DNA from: a virus
Length of the DNA stretch: 20,693 nt
Reading direction: 5' to 3' (one strand)
Virus record (IMG/VR): IMGVR_UViG_3300020162_001799
Span: 1 to 20,693 of that record
Shown here: in pieces, positions 1 to 5,957 of the stretch
Layout: each line of letters starts with the position of its first letter
How positions within the stretch are numbered: the stretch's first letter is position 1
Program-made: the position numbers and the translations under genes
Notes under the pieces: generated by a model
The model's database searches: none
What the model saw: the letters and a program-made list of their open reading frames with translations, nothing else
Told to the model about the DNA's origin: nothing

Positions 1-127
1 AATTGCGGTAGGGGATAAATTTGATGGAGAAAAAACTTCAGCTAAAATCCTAAATGGTATTCTTTATTTAACTATTCCTAAAAAGGAAGAAGCAAACCCA
101 AAAAAGGTTACGATTAAAGTTGGTTAA
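1..127 (+). CDS. hsp20: Small heat-shock protein (Hsp20/alpha-crystallin), 3' end only
   Basis: The open frame enters from the left edge (first full codon at 2) and ends at TAA 125-127, leaving 41 residues. The tail reads as the last strands of an alpha-crystallin domain: an A-x-x-x-N-G-I-L-x-L-T-I-P-K segment, then a charged E-E-A-x-P-K-K linker and a final I-x-V-G. The family's I-x-I/V anchor, which docks on the neighbouring subunit, sits at the very C-terminus (I-K-V). Hsp20 proteins are ATP-independent holdases that bind unfolding proteins. They occur in many T4-like marine phages, so phage origin fits the setting, but the start and N-terminal arm lie outside the window. A terminator follows directly, so this is the last gene of its transcription unit. 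Confidence 0.85.
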   Translation, partial: IAVGDKFDGEKTSAKILNGILYLTIPKKEEANPKKVTIKVG

Positions 128-150
128 TTGAAAAATTATACCTATCTTTG
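120..150 (+). promoter_or_regulatory. Bacteroidetes-type promoter P1 (TTG-N20-TATCTTTG)
   Basis: TTG at 120-122 and TATCTTTG at 143-150 match the Bacteroidetes -33 TTG and -7 TAnnTTTG elements with a 20-nt spacer. The spacer holds AATTGAAAAATT (126-137), which recurs at the same offset in the promoter at 1634-1665. Initiation would fall near 155-158, inside the 5' arm of the terminator hairpin, so it could feed the gene at 222. The assignment rests on consensus match and repetition. Confidence 0.6.
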
Positions 151-151
151 T

Positions 152-186
152 AAGGAAGACTAATAATAGTCTTCCTTTTTTATTTA
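152..186 (+). terminator. Intrinsic terminator after hsp20
   Basis: A perfect 11-bp stem (152-162 paired with 167-177) closes a 4-nt ATAA loop and runs into six T (176-181, partly overlapping the stem), then ATTTAAT. This is a textbook rho-independent terminator for the upstream hsp20 transcript. Its 5' arm overlaps the expected start point of promoter P1. Confidence 0.85.
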
Positions 187-191
187 ATATA

Positions 192-203
192 TATTTATAA
201 TAT
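192..203 (+). promoter_or_regulatory. TATTTATAATAT motif, candidate late-promoter element
   Basis: The octamer TATTTATA at 192-199 lies 22 nt before the next start codon and is followed by an ACAAACAA leader. The same octamer precedes the genes at 8975 and 15844. It is the exact reverse complement of the T4 late promoter TATAAATA, and a gp55-like sigma factor is encoded in this window. It is AT-only, so chance occurrence is quite possible. Confidence 0.3.
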
Positions 204-221
204 ACAACAAACAAACGTTTT

Positions 222-398
222 ATGGCAAAATTTGAACAAAGAATTACAGACAACAATGATGCAATCAAGCAAAGACTTCGTATCGTTTTAGACATGATGA
301 AAGGAGCTAGACCAGCTGATAATGTAGAAGCAATCAGATTATTAGAAGAGGTTAAGTTTATGATTGATGCTAATAATGATTTAATTACATTAGGATAG
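222..398 (+). CDS. Small helical hypothetical protein, 58 aa
   Basis: ATG at 222 and TAG at 396-398 encode 58 residues (MAKFEQRITDNNDAI...). The composition suggests two amphipathic helices: a basic stretch around residues 14-29 (KQRLRIVLDMMKGAR) and an acidic/hydrophobic stretch around 35-50. There is no membrane segment and no family I recognise. The leader is A-rich (ACAAACAAACGTTTT) with no Shine-Dalgarno sequence, as for most starts here. It ends 2 nt before the membrane protein gene, so the two are probably co-transcribed from the promoter inside or behind the hsp20 terminator. The gene is real by spacing and codon pattern; the function is unknown. Confidence 0.7.
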   Translation: MAKFEQRITDNNDAIKQRLRIVLDMMKGARPADNVEAIRLLEEVKFMIDANNDLITLG

Positions 399-400
399 AA

Positions 401-1360
401 ATGAATTGGCTAAAAATTTTAGTGGGTTTTTCTGCAGTTATTATAGCAGGATGTGCTGCGTTCTTTTCCGTAACAGGATTGGGTGTTCTTTTTGCAGGGG
501 CATCTACTTCCGTTATGGTAATGGCGGGTTCATTAGAATTCGCTAAATTAGTAGCCGCAACCTACCTAAAACAGACTTGGGATGATATTAAGGGGTTTAA
601 TAAGTGGTATTTAACGATTTCGGTGGGCATCCTGATGATAATTACCTCAGCGGGTATATTTGGTTACCTTTCTAACGCATTCCAACAGCAATCCTTACAA
701 TTACAACAAGTGGATAGGGAAGTTGCGGTGTGGCAAACGAAAATAGACCAAAATAACACTCAAATTACCCAATTATCCACTCAAATTACCGAATCTAACA
801 CCAATCAAGGTAAAATATTGGATGGTGGGAAGGTAAATAGTAGATTACTTCGTTCTGTCGATAACAGAGATAGAGAAATCAGTAAATTAAATGATAAAAT
901 CGGTAAATTACAGACTGAAAACGCTAAAAATACCGAAGAAATCAACAAAATTAAGATTACTAACATCGATTTAGAGAAAGAAATAGGTGGATTCCGATTT
1001 GTAGCTGAAGCATTTGGTATAGAATTGAAAAATGTAGTAAAATTCTTCATATTTTTGATTGTGATAGTGTTTGACCCACTAGCAATCGCTCTTATTATCG
1101 CATTCAATGGATTGGTGATGAAAAGAGAGGAAGAAAAAGTACCTTCTATGTATGAAGTGTATGGAGAAAAACCAATATTAGCTTCTGAAAAGGATGCTGA
1201 GGTGTTTTTTAGTGAAATGGAGAATACTACCCCTCCAAATGAAGCTTTATTGGAAGCAAAAGAAAATTATGATGAAGTTTTTAAAAAAAAAGTTGAAATC
1301 ACTTCAACAAACTTGGAAGAAGTTGAATTGAGTGATGAACTTTTAAAAAAAAAGTCGTAG
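401..1360 (+). CDS. Multi-TM, coiled-coil phage membrane protein (zero-frame product)
   Basis: The 319-aa zero-frame product has a hydrophobic N-terminus (residues about 4-56, probably two membrane passes), a third segment at about 69-92 (WYLTISVGILMIITSAGIF), a long Q/N/K-rich coiled coil at about 95-200, a fourth hydrophobic segment at about 212-240 and an acidic cytosolic-type tail. Proteins with this N-terminal TM pair followed by a coiled coil occur as hypothetical proteins in marine T4-like phages; I know of no assigned function. The frame ends LLKKKS-stop immediately after nine A (1345-1353). A -1 shift at that run opens another 87 codons, so this may be the shorter of two products. 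It probably sits in the host inner membrane, but a role in lysis, superinfection exclusion or tail assembly cannot be chosen from sequence. Confidence 0.8.
   Translation: MNWLKILVGFSAVIIAGCAAFFSVTGLGVLFAGASTSVMVMAGSLEFAKLVAATYLKQTWDDIKGFNKWYLTISVGILMIITSAGIFGYLSNAFQQQSLQLQQVDREVAVWQTKIDQNNTQITQLSTQITESNTNQGKILDGGKVNSRLLRSVDNRDREISKLNDKIGKLQTENAKNTEEINKIKITNIDLEKEIGGFRFVAEAFGIELKNVVKFFIFLIVIVFDPLAIALIIAFNGLVMKREEEKVPSMYEVYGEKPILASEKDAEVFFSEMENTTPPNEALLEAKENYDEVFKKKVEITSTNLEEVELSDELLKKKS
1345..1354 (+). other. Candidate -1 ribosomal frameshift site (A AAA AAG)
   Basis: The zero frame reads CTT TTA AAA AAA AAG TCG TAG. It contains the heptamer A AAA AAG (1348-1354), the slippery sequence of E. 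coli dnaX. After a -1 slip the next codon is GTC at 1354 and the frame stays open to TAA 1615-1617. In the -1 frame the last upstream stop is TGA 1336-1338, so any slip must occur between 1339 and 1354, exactly over the A run. I see no clear stimulatory hairpin downstream. A purine stretch (GGAAGAAG, from 1315) lies about 25 nt upstream. A homopolymer sequencing error is the main alternative. Confidence 0.6.
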
Positions 1361-1617
1361 GAGAGGATGATGAATTACAAAATTTAGTTAGAGATACTGG
1401 TAAAAGAGGTATTGATTTAGATGGTGATGGTTCTATAGATGGATATGATACGAATGGAGATGGTATAATTGATAGATACACTTATGCTGGAGCTATAATG
1501 AATAAAGAAGGTAAGCTACCTTACTACGCTAGACCTGAGTTTGATTGGAGTGATAAATCACAATGGATTAATGACCAGAACGCGGTCAATTATTGGATAA
1601 CTTATAGAAAGTTTTAA
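1354..1617 (+). CDS. -1 frame C-terminal extension with EF-hand/dockerin-like loops
   Basis: This frame continues the membrane protein after a -1 slip and adds 87 residues, giving a product of about 405 aa. It contains two Asp-rich loops in tandem, DLDGDGSIDGY and DTNGDGIIDRY, spaced like Ca-binding loops of EF-hand, dockerin or thrombospondin type-3 repeats. An aromatic tail with several W and Y follows. There is no ATG, GTG or TTG in this frame before ATG 1498, which lies past both loops, so the Asp-rich part can be translated only by frameshifting. It is coding-like, with no stop for over 260 nt and a clear motif, so a real protein segment is likely. It may be a regulated extension or the true C-terminus separated by an A-run indel. 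Confidence 0.65.
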   Translation, partial: VVGEDDELQNLVRDTGKRGIDLDGDGSIDGYDTNGDGIIDRYTYAGAIMNKEGKLPYYARPEFDWSDKSQWINDQNAVNYWITYRKF

Positions 1618-1633
1618 ATTCTATCCTAATTTA

Positions 1634-1665
1634 TTTGTAAAATTGAAAAATTTTCGTTATTTTTG
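1634..1665 (+). promoter_or_regulatory. Bacteroidetes-type promoter P2 (TTTG-N20-TATTTTTG)
   Basis: TTTG at 1634-1637 and TATTTTTG at 1658-1665 fit -33 TTG and -7 TAnnTTTG with a 20-nt spacer. The spacer carries the same AATTGAAAAATT (1641-1652) at the same offset from the -7 box as in promoter P1. The expected start is near 1671, giving a leader of about 13 nt before ATG 1684. It would drive the run of genes from the deformylase-like protein through the late sigma factor and the carbamoyltransferase. Confidence 0.65.
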
Positions 1666-1683
1666 TATAATAACTAAAATAAT

Positions 1684-2235
1684 ATGAAATTAAAGAAAAT
1701 CGAATCAGTTCCATTCACTCTTCAAGATGAAGAGCTAATATTAAAAACACTTAAGCGATTTGCAAATAAGAATAATCTTTCTGCAGTTTGTACTAGAAGC
1801 GTTAACCTACCATTTAGAGCATTTTATCTCAATACAGAAAATCCACTTCTTTTAATTAATCCAGTTATATCAAACTATTCTAAAGAAGGATTCCAATCAA
1901 CTGAAACTTCTGAGTTTGATACAAACGGAAAATTTAGAATTGTAGTTAGAGCATTTTCAATAGATGTTCAGACCGATAATTTAGGATTGGTAAGATTTGA
2001 AGGTGATATGGAAGATAAGCAAACTGATTTAAACGAATGTATTTTTGCTCAACAAATGATTGACCTTTTAGATGGAATCACAGTTGCTGACAAGAATATA
2101 AATCAACCAGTTAAATCTACTATTCAATATGAAAGAAATCAATTAGTTATGGCTAAAGATGTTAATGGTAATATTGAACAAATAAAATATAAACATATAT
2201 CAAAGTATATGGAAAAGGGTTACGTTTTAATGTAA
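1684..2235 (+). CDS. Peptide-deformylase-like protein, catalytic residues lost
   Basis: The 183-aa protein follows the peptide deformylase fold plan. Residues 31-62 resemble the GLAANQ-to-LINP region, 67-72 (KEGFQS) the EGCLS motif, 85-101 the R-x-x-x-I-x-V-x-x-x-D-x-x-G strands, and 119-136 the long helix that normally carries Q-H-E-x-D-H. The active-site residues are absent: the Gln of GLAANQ aligns near C36, the metal-binding Cys is F70, and the HExDH positions read Q124-M-I-D-L128, so both His ligands and the catalytic Glu are missing. True deformylases remove the formyl group from nascent N-terminal Met and are common phage auxiliary genes. This one should not bind metal or deformylate. 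It may be a ribosome-tunnel or N-terminus binder, or a structural reuse of the fold. The fold call is by eye, and distant homology needs a profile search. Confidence 0.65.
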   Translation: MKLKKIESVPFTLQDEELILKTLKRFANKNNLSAVCTRSVNLPFRAFYLNTENPLLLINPVISNYSKEGFQSTETSEFDTNGKFRIVVRAFSIDVQTDNLGLVRFEGDMEDKQTDLNECIFAQQMIDLLDGITVADKNINQPVKSTIQYERNQLVMAKDVNGNIEQIKYKHISKYMEKGYVLM

Positions 2236-2236
2236 T

Positions 2237-2500
2237 ATGAAAATGAATCAAAAAGAATTGAACGATGTTCTAACTAATAAAATACTAGAACAAAGTAACC
2301 AGCTGATATCAATACAAATCTTATTGTATTCATTAGTAGATTTGGTTATAGAAAAAGAATTGATTTCAAAAGAAGATTTAGAGGAAATGATAGACAGTAA
2401 AAAAACTATTGTTGAACAATGGATATCATCGGAATTAAAAACTCATACTAAAGATGAATCTTCATATATGATGCATTTCGGTAAACCAGGAGAAGCTTAA
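2237..2500 (+). CDS. Acidic helical hypothetical protein, 87 aa
   Basis: The start lies 1 nt after the previous stop, so coupling is likely. The 87 residues are predicted helical: a hydrophobic helix at about 18-39 (NQLISIQILLYSLVDLVIEK), then an acidic helix with K-E-D-L-E-E-M at about 45-51, and a polar C-terminus (MMHFGKPGEA). No motif or family is recognised. The hydrophobic face looks like an oligomerisation helix rather than a membrane span, because E and K residues flank it closely. Position between the deformylase-like gene and the late sigma factor suggests the same transcription unit, not a specific role. Confidence 0.6.
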   Translation: MKMNQKELNDVLTNKILEQSNQLISIQILLYSLVDLVIEKELISKEDLEEMIDSKKTIVEQWISSELKTHTKDESSYMMHFGKPGEA

Positions 2501-2510
2501 AAAATAATTT

Positions 2511-2756
2511 ATGATAATAATAGCGGTATTTTTTTTACTAACAACTGTAGTAGGTGTAGTAGGATGTTTGAATTTACTAAAAAAAGTTGATGCCTACGAA
2601 GATTTTATATTAGATAGACAAGATGCATATGAATCTCTTTTAGAAAGAATAAGAAATATTGATTCTAGAGAGATATTTGAAAAGGATGATGAAGTTGGAG
2701 TTACATTCGATGAAATTAAAAACGAAATAGAAGAATTTAAAAACATTATAGAATAA
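2511..2756 (+). CDS. Small single-pass membrane protein, 81 aa
   Basis: Residues 1-22 form one hydrophobic segment (MIIIAVFFLLTTVVGVVGCL) with no preceding positive charge, followed by K-K and a long acidic, helical soluble domain (about 26-81). This is an N-terminal anchor with the body most likely on the cytoplasmic side, by the positive-inside rule. A Cys at the end of the segment (V-V-G-C) resembles a lipobox, but the n-region lacks the basic residues of a signal peptide, so I do not call it a lipoprotein. The function is unknown. It lies 10 nt after the upstream gene and 1 nt before the sigma factor gene. Confidence 0.6.
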   Translation: MIIIAVFFLLTTVVGVVGCLNLLKKVDAYEDFILDRQDAYESLLERIRNIDSREIFEKDDEVGVTFDEIKNEIEEFKNIIE

Positions 2757-2757
2757 G

Positions 2758-3477
2758 ATGCCAAGAAAACCAAAGACTCCTAAGAGTAAAATGTATTTCA
2801 CTATTGAAACAGAAGAAGCTATTATAGCATACAATAAATCTGATAATCAAAGAGAAAAAAACGTATTATATACGGAGAAGATTAAATATCCTTTTGAAAA
2901 GATAGCAGAGAATGTTTTAAATACTTATAAGTTTTCTTATTTTGATGATGGACCATCTGATGTTAAACGAGAAGTTGTATCACAGATGATTTATAAGATA
3001 CATATGTTTCAGGAGGGTAAAGGTAAAGCGTTCTCTTACTTTACTAGAATGGCTTTAAACCATTTAATACTTTTAAATAATTCAAACTACAAAAGGTACA
3101 AACAAAATGAATTGATGTCTGTAATGCCTGAAAGTTGGAATCCATCTGAGGATACATTGGCAATTGAAACGGATAGTACTCATGCTGAATTTAGAACAAT
3201 TATGTTATCATATTGGGATATAAAACTAAATGTGGTATTCGATAAAAAAAGAGATATACAAATTGCAGATGCTATATTAGAATTATTTAGGAGAGTTGAT
3301 TACATTGAGAATTTTAACAAAAAGAGTTTATACCTTTTAATAAGAGAAATGACAGGTCATAAAACTCATTACATAACAAAAGTGATTTCTACTATGAAAG
3401 TACATCAAGATAAAATCTTAGAAGAGTATTTGAACACAGGAGATATTACTATAGAAGAAGATATATTTTATAAATGA
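2758..3477 (+). CDS. 55: T4 gp55-like late-transcription sigma factor
   Basis: The 239-aa protein has a basic N-terminus (residues 1-11), a short helical segment and then a sigma-70 region 2-like core at about 43-115. That core holds a helix with K-I-A-E-N-V-L-N-x-Y, an acidic turn S-D-V-K-R-E, the I-x-K-I-H-x-F motif, and K-G-K-A-F-S-Y-F-T-R-M-A-L-N-H-L at 88-103. The last block is the gp55 signature (F-D...A-F/Y-x-Y-x-T-x-x-x-x-N). Region 4 is not evident, as in T4 gp55, which recognises only the -10-like late promoter and needs gp33 and the sliding clamp. The protein would redirect host RNA polymerase to late genes. It is longer than the T4 protein (185 aa), with a C-terminal extension from about 160. 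Its stop overlaps the next start by 4 nt (ATGA at 3474). Confidence 0.8.
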   Translation: MPRKPKTPKSKMYFTIETEEAIIAYNKSDNQREKNVLYTEKIKYPFEKIAENVLNTYKFSYFDDGPSDVKREVVSQMIYKIHMFQEGKGKAFSYFTRMALNHLILLNNSNYKRYKQNELMSVMPESWNPSEDTLAIETDSTHAEFRTIMLSYWDIKLNVVFDKKRDIQIADAILELFRRVDYIENFNKKSLYLLIREMTGHKTHYITKVISTMKVHQDKILEEYLNTGDITIEEDIFYK

Positions 3478-5162
3478 TACAAATAGGAATAAGTTGTTAT
3501 TATCATGATTCATCCGTATGTTTAATTAAGGATGGTAAGGTGATACTAGCAGTAGAGGAAGAAAGATTTAGTGGGATAAAGCATGATAGTTCATTCCCTG
3601 ATAATTCAATCAAATGGATAATGAAAGAATCTGGAATTGAATTTGAGCAAGTAAATGAGGTTTGTTTTTATGAGAAACCTTTAATTAAGACACATAGAGT
3701 TGTTACAACTTGTTTAAAGAATTTCCAAATTAAAGATGCATTTAAATTTTCGGCAAAAGGTATTAAACAATACACCGAATTGAAAAGTAAATTGAAATGG
3801 TTATTTTCTAAAGCAGAAATTAAATTCACATCACATCATGATTCTCACATTGGATATTCATATTTAACATCTCCATACAAAGAATCGGCGATATTAAGTA
3901 TTGATGGTGTTGGTGAATGGAATACGACAGTTTTAGCTCATGGAAAAGGAAATAGTTGGGAAACATTGGAGGCTACACAATTCCCACATTCGTTGGGAAT
4001 GTTATATTCCACTTTTACGGCATTCTTAGGATTCAAACCTAATGAAGGAGAATATAAAGTAATGGGATTAGCACCATATGGTAACCCAAAAACATTTTCA
4101 CATAAATTTAGAGAAATAATTTATCCTTCTAAGAAAGGTGGATACACTTTGAATATGGAAATGTTTGATTACCATAAGAGTGATGAAATTATGTTTACTT
4201 CTAAATTATCAGAACATTTAGGAATTCTACCCCGTTTACCGGAAGAAGAAATTACACAGGAACATAAAGATTTAGCTGCTACAATACAATTCATTTATGA
4301 AATGTATTTTTTTCGTTTATTAAAAGATTTACATCGTAGAACTAAATGTGATAATTTAGTTTTAGGAGGAGGATGTGCATACAACGGAACTGCTAATGGA
4401 AAAATTACAAAAAAGACAGGATTTAAGAATATTTGGATTCCATCTGCACCATCTGATGCGGGTTCTGCAATAGGAGCGTGTTTGATATCATATTATAATA
4501 CTACGATGCCTATTTATAGAATTGATAATACTAATCCTTATTTAGGTCCAGAATATTCAAACGATGTGATTAAAAAAGAATTACAGAATTATAATAAAAA
4601 ATTAATATATAATAAATTAGCAGATGATGAAATTATTACAGTCGTTGCTGGAGCAATATCAACAGGCAAAGTTGTTGCTTGGTTTGAAGGCAGAATGGAG
4701 TTGGGTGCTAGAGCCCTTGGCCATCGTTCTATTTTGGCTGACCCTACAAATGGGGAAATGAAATCTCTTATAAATAAAATTGTAAAGAAGAGAGAAGGAT
4801 TCAGACCTTTTGCGCCAATTGTAAAGTTGGGAGATGTTTCTACATATTTTGAATGGAATACATCGATACCTTATATGAATCAAATCGTTCCGGTTAGAAA
4901 GGAATTTAAGGATAAACTTCCTGCAATTACTCATGTAGATGGAACTGCACGAATTCAAACTTTAGAAAGAGACCAATGTGTTAGGATATATGATTTACTT
5001 ACGGAATTAGAGAAGCAAAATGAATACCCTATAGTTCTTAATACATCGTTTAATATTAAAGACCAAACGATGATTAGAGACCCTAAAACGGCAATCGATA
5101 CATTCTTAGAAATTGGATTGGATATGCTTGTATTAGAGAATTATGTTATAACTAAGAAATGA
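3474..5162 (+). CDS. NodU/CmcH/TobZ-family O-carbamoyltransferase
   Basis: The 562-aa protein is a full-length two-domain carbamoyltransferase that uses carbamoyl phosphate and ATP (via carbamoyl-adenylate) to carbamoylate a hydroxyl. The N-terminal Kae1-like domain starts GISCYYHDSSVCLI with E-E-E-R-F-S. It carries the metal-binding H-H-D-S-H (121-125), S-I-D-G-V-G-E (142-148) and L-G-G-G-C-A-x-N (297-304). The YrdC-like C-terminal domain holds F-E-G-R-M-E-L-G-A-R-A-L-G-H-R-S (404-419), R-P-F-A-P, and N-T-S-F-N (523-527). Signature residues look intact; one variation is GAR where many members have GPR. The acceptor could be a sugar on the virion or cell surface, or a modified nucleotide. It overlaps by 4 nt both the sigma factor upstream and the SGNH gene downstream, so all three are probably translationally coupled. 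Confidence 0.9.
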   Translation: MIQIGISCYYHDSSVCLIKDGKVILAVEEERFSGIKHDSSFPDNSIKWIMKESGIEFEQVNEVCFYEKPLIKTHRVVTTCLKNFQIKDAFKFSAKGIKQYTELKSKLKWLFSKAEIKFTSHHDSHIGYSYLTSPYKESAILSIDGVGEWNTTVLAHGKGNSWETLEATQFPHSLGMLYSTFTAFLGFKPNEGEYKVMGLAPYGNPKTFSHKFREIIYPSKKGGYTLNMEMFDYHKSDEIMFTSKLSEHLGILPRLPEEEITQEHKDLAATIQFIYEMYFFRLLKDLHRRTKCDNLVLGGGCAYNGTANGKITKKTGFKNIWIPSAPSDAGSAIGACLISYYNTTMPIYRIDNTNPYLGPEYSNDVIKKELQNYNKKLIYNKLADDEIITVVAGAISTGKVVAWFEGRMELGARALGHRSILADPTNGEMKSLINKIVKKREGFRPFAPIVKLGDVSTYFEWNTSIPYMNQIVPVRKEFKDKLPAITHVDGTARIQTLERDQCVRIYDLLTELEKQNEYPIVLNTSFNIKDQTMIRDPKTAIDTFLEIGLDMLVLENYVITKK

Positions 5163-5941
5163 AACGAATAGTTGCATACGGAGATAGTTGGACAATTGGA
5201 GAGGGCTGTAATCGAGAAATTGAGGATACTCTCTCTAAACACGAAAAAGTAATATACCAAAAAGAAAATAGCTGGGTTAGAATGTTAGGTGATAAACTTA
5301 ATCTTCCAATTGAAAATAATGGTATAAGTGGAAACCCTAATAACAAAATATTTAATCAAATTGTAGATGATATCAAAAATGGTGTCACTACAAAGCATGA
5401 TTTAGTAGTGGTTATGTGGAGTTCATCCTTAAGAGATTATTTACCTTTTCTTCCCCATGGGCCTAAAGGAGAGTGGTTAAGTTGGAGTACAAAACACCTG
5501 ATGGAAACTCCGGATAGATTCTTTACATCAACCCAAACAGAGAACCGATATTACGATTTCTTTATGGAAGATTATAAGAAATTCTTTTTAGTTAATATGC
5601 ACTCTGATTTATATTACTCCATTATAAACCAAAACTATGTTATATTTCTCCAAAACTTTTTTAAACATTATAAGATACAATATGTAATGTGTGATGGAAT
5701 TGAGGATATGTTTATGGGAATTGAACCCATATATGATAAAACTGATTTAATAGAAACGGAAACATATTGGCAGTATAGAAAAAAGACTATTAGGGATTGG
5801 TTGATAGAGTTTAATGATACATCGATGTGGGAGCATAAAGAAAGATGGGACACTAGAGGAACACAGCATCCTAACATAAAGGGATATGAACTTATAGCAG
5901 AAGAATTGGGCAAGTTTATAGATTCACAAAAAATTATTTAA
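5159..5941 (+). CDS. SGNH/GDSL-hydrolase-like protein
   Basis: The 260-aa protein begins IVAYGDSW, the SGNH block I with nucleophile S10. It continues with block II-like N-G-I-S-G-N (54-59, oxyanion Gly58). A hydrophobic strand DLVVVMWSSS (81-90) stands where block III G-x-N-D is expected, but the Asn is not in place. It ends with a block V-like D231...H237-P-N-I-K-G-Y. The Asp lies six residues before His instead of the usual three, so triad geometry is uncertain. Members act as esterases, acetyl or acyl transferases, or deacetylases on carbohydrates. Such proteins are frequent in marine T4-like phages with unknown substrates. Its ATGA overlap with the carbamoyltransferase suggests both act on one glycan or nucleotide-sugar substrate. 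There is no signal peptide, so it is cytoplasmic or virion-borne. Confidence 0.7.
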   Translation: MKRIVAYGDSWTIGEGCNREIEDTLSKHEKVIYQKENSWVRMLGDKLNLPIENNGISGNPNNKIFNQIVDDIKNGVTTKHDLVVVMWSSSLRDYLPFLPHGPKGEWLSWSTKHLMETPDRFFTSTQTENRYYDFFMEDYKKFFLVNMHSDLYYSIINQNYVIFLQNFFKHYKIQYVMCDGIEDMFMGIEPIYDKTDLIETETYWQYRKKTIRDWLIEFNDTSMWEHKERWDTRGTQHPNIKGYELIAEELGKFIDSQKII

Positions 5942-5957
5942 TAAGGTATTTATTAGC

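Noticed and set aside
68-295. Minus-strand open frame of 75 aa
   Set aside because: It spans the hsp20 end, the terminator and the 222 gene in antisense; its composition is that of a reverse-complemented A-rich sequence and there is no supporting start context.
1498-1617. Independent small gene starting at ATG 1498
   Set aside because: It would give only 39 aa and leave the Asp-rich, coding-like part of the same frame (1354-1497) unexplained; a frameshifted extension explains all of it.
2511-2756. Lipoprotein signal at the 81-aa protein (V-V-G-C)
   Set aside because: No basic n-region, and K-K follows the hydrophobic stretch; a simple N-terminal anchor fits better.
4511-4518. TATTTATA inside the carbamoyltransferase gene
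   Set aside because: It lies mid-gene with no downstream start nearby; treated as a chance AT-only match and as a caution for the intergenic copies.
4769-4776. TATAAATA (T4 late promoter consensus) on the + strand
   Set aside because: It lies inside the carbamoyltransferase coding sequence, 390 nt before the next start; likely coincidental.
3474-5162. Cellular TsaD/Kae1 tRNA-modification enzyme
   Set aside because: The Kae1-like fold is shared, but the full-length C-terminal carbamoyltransferase domain with GRMELGARALGHRS and NTSFN identifies the NodU/CmcH family.
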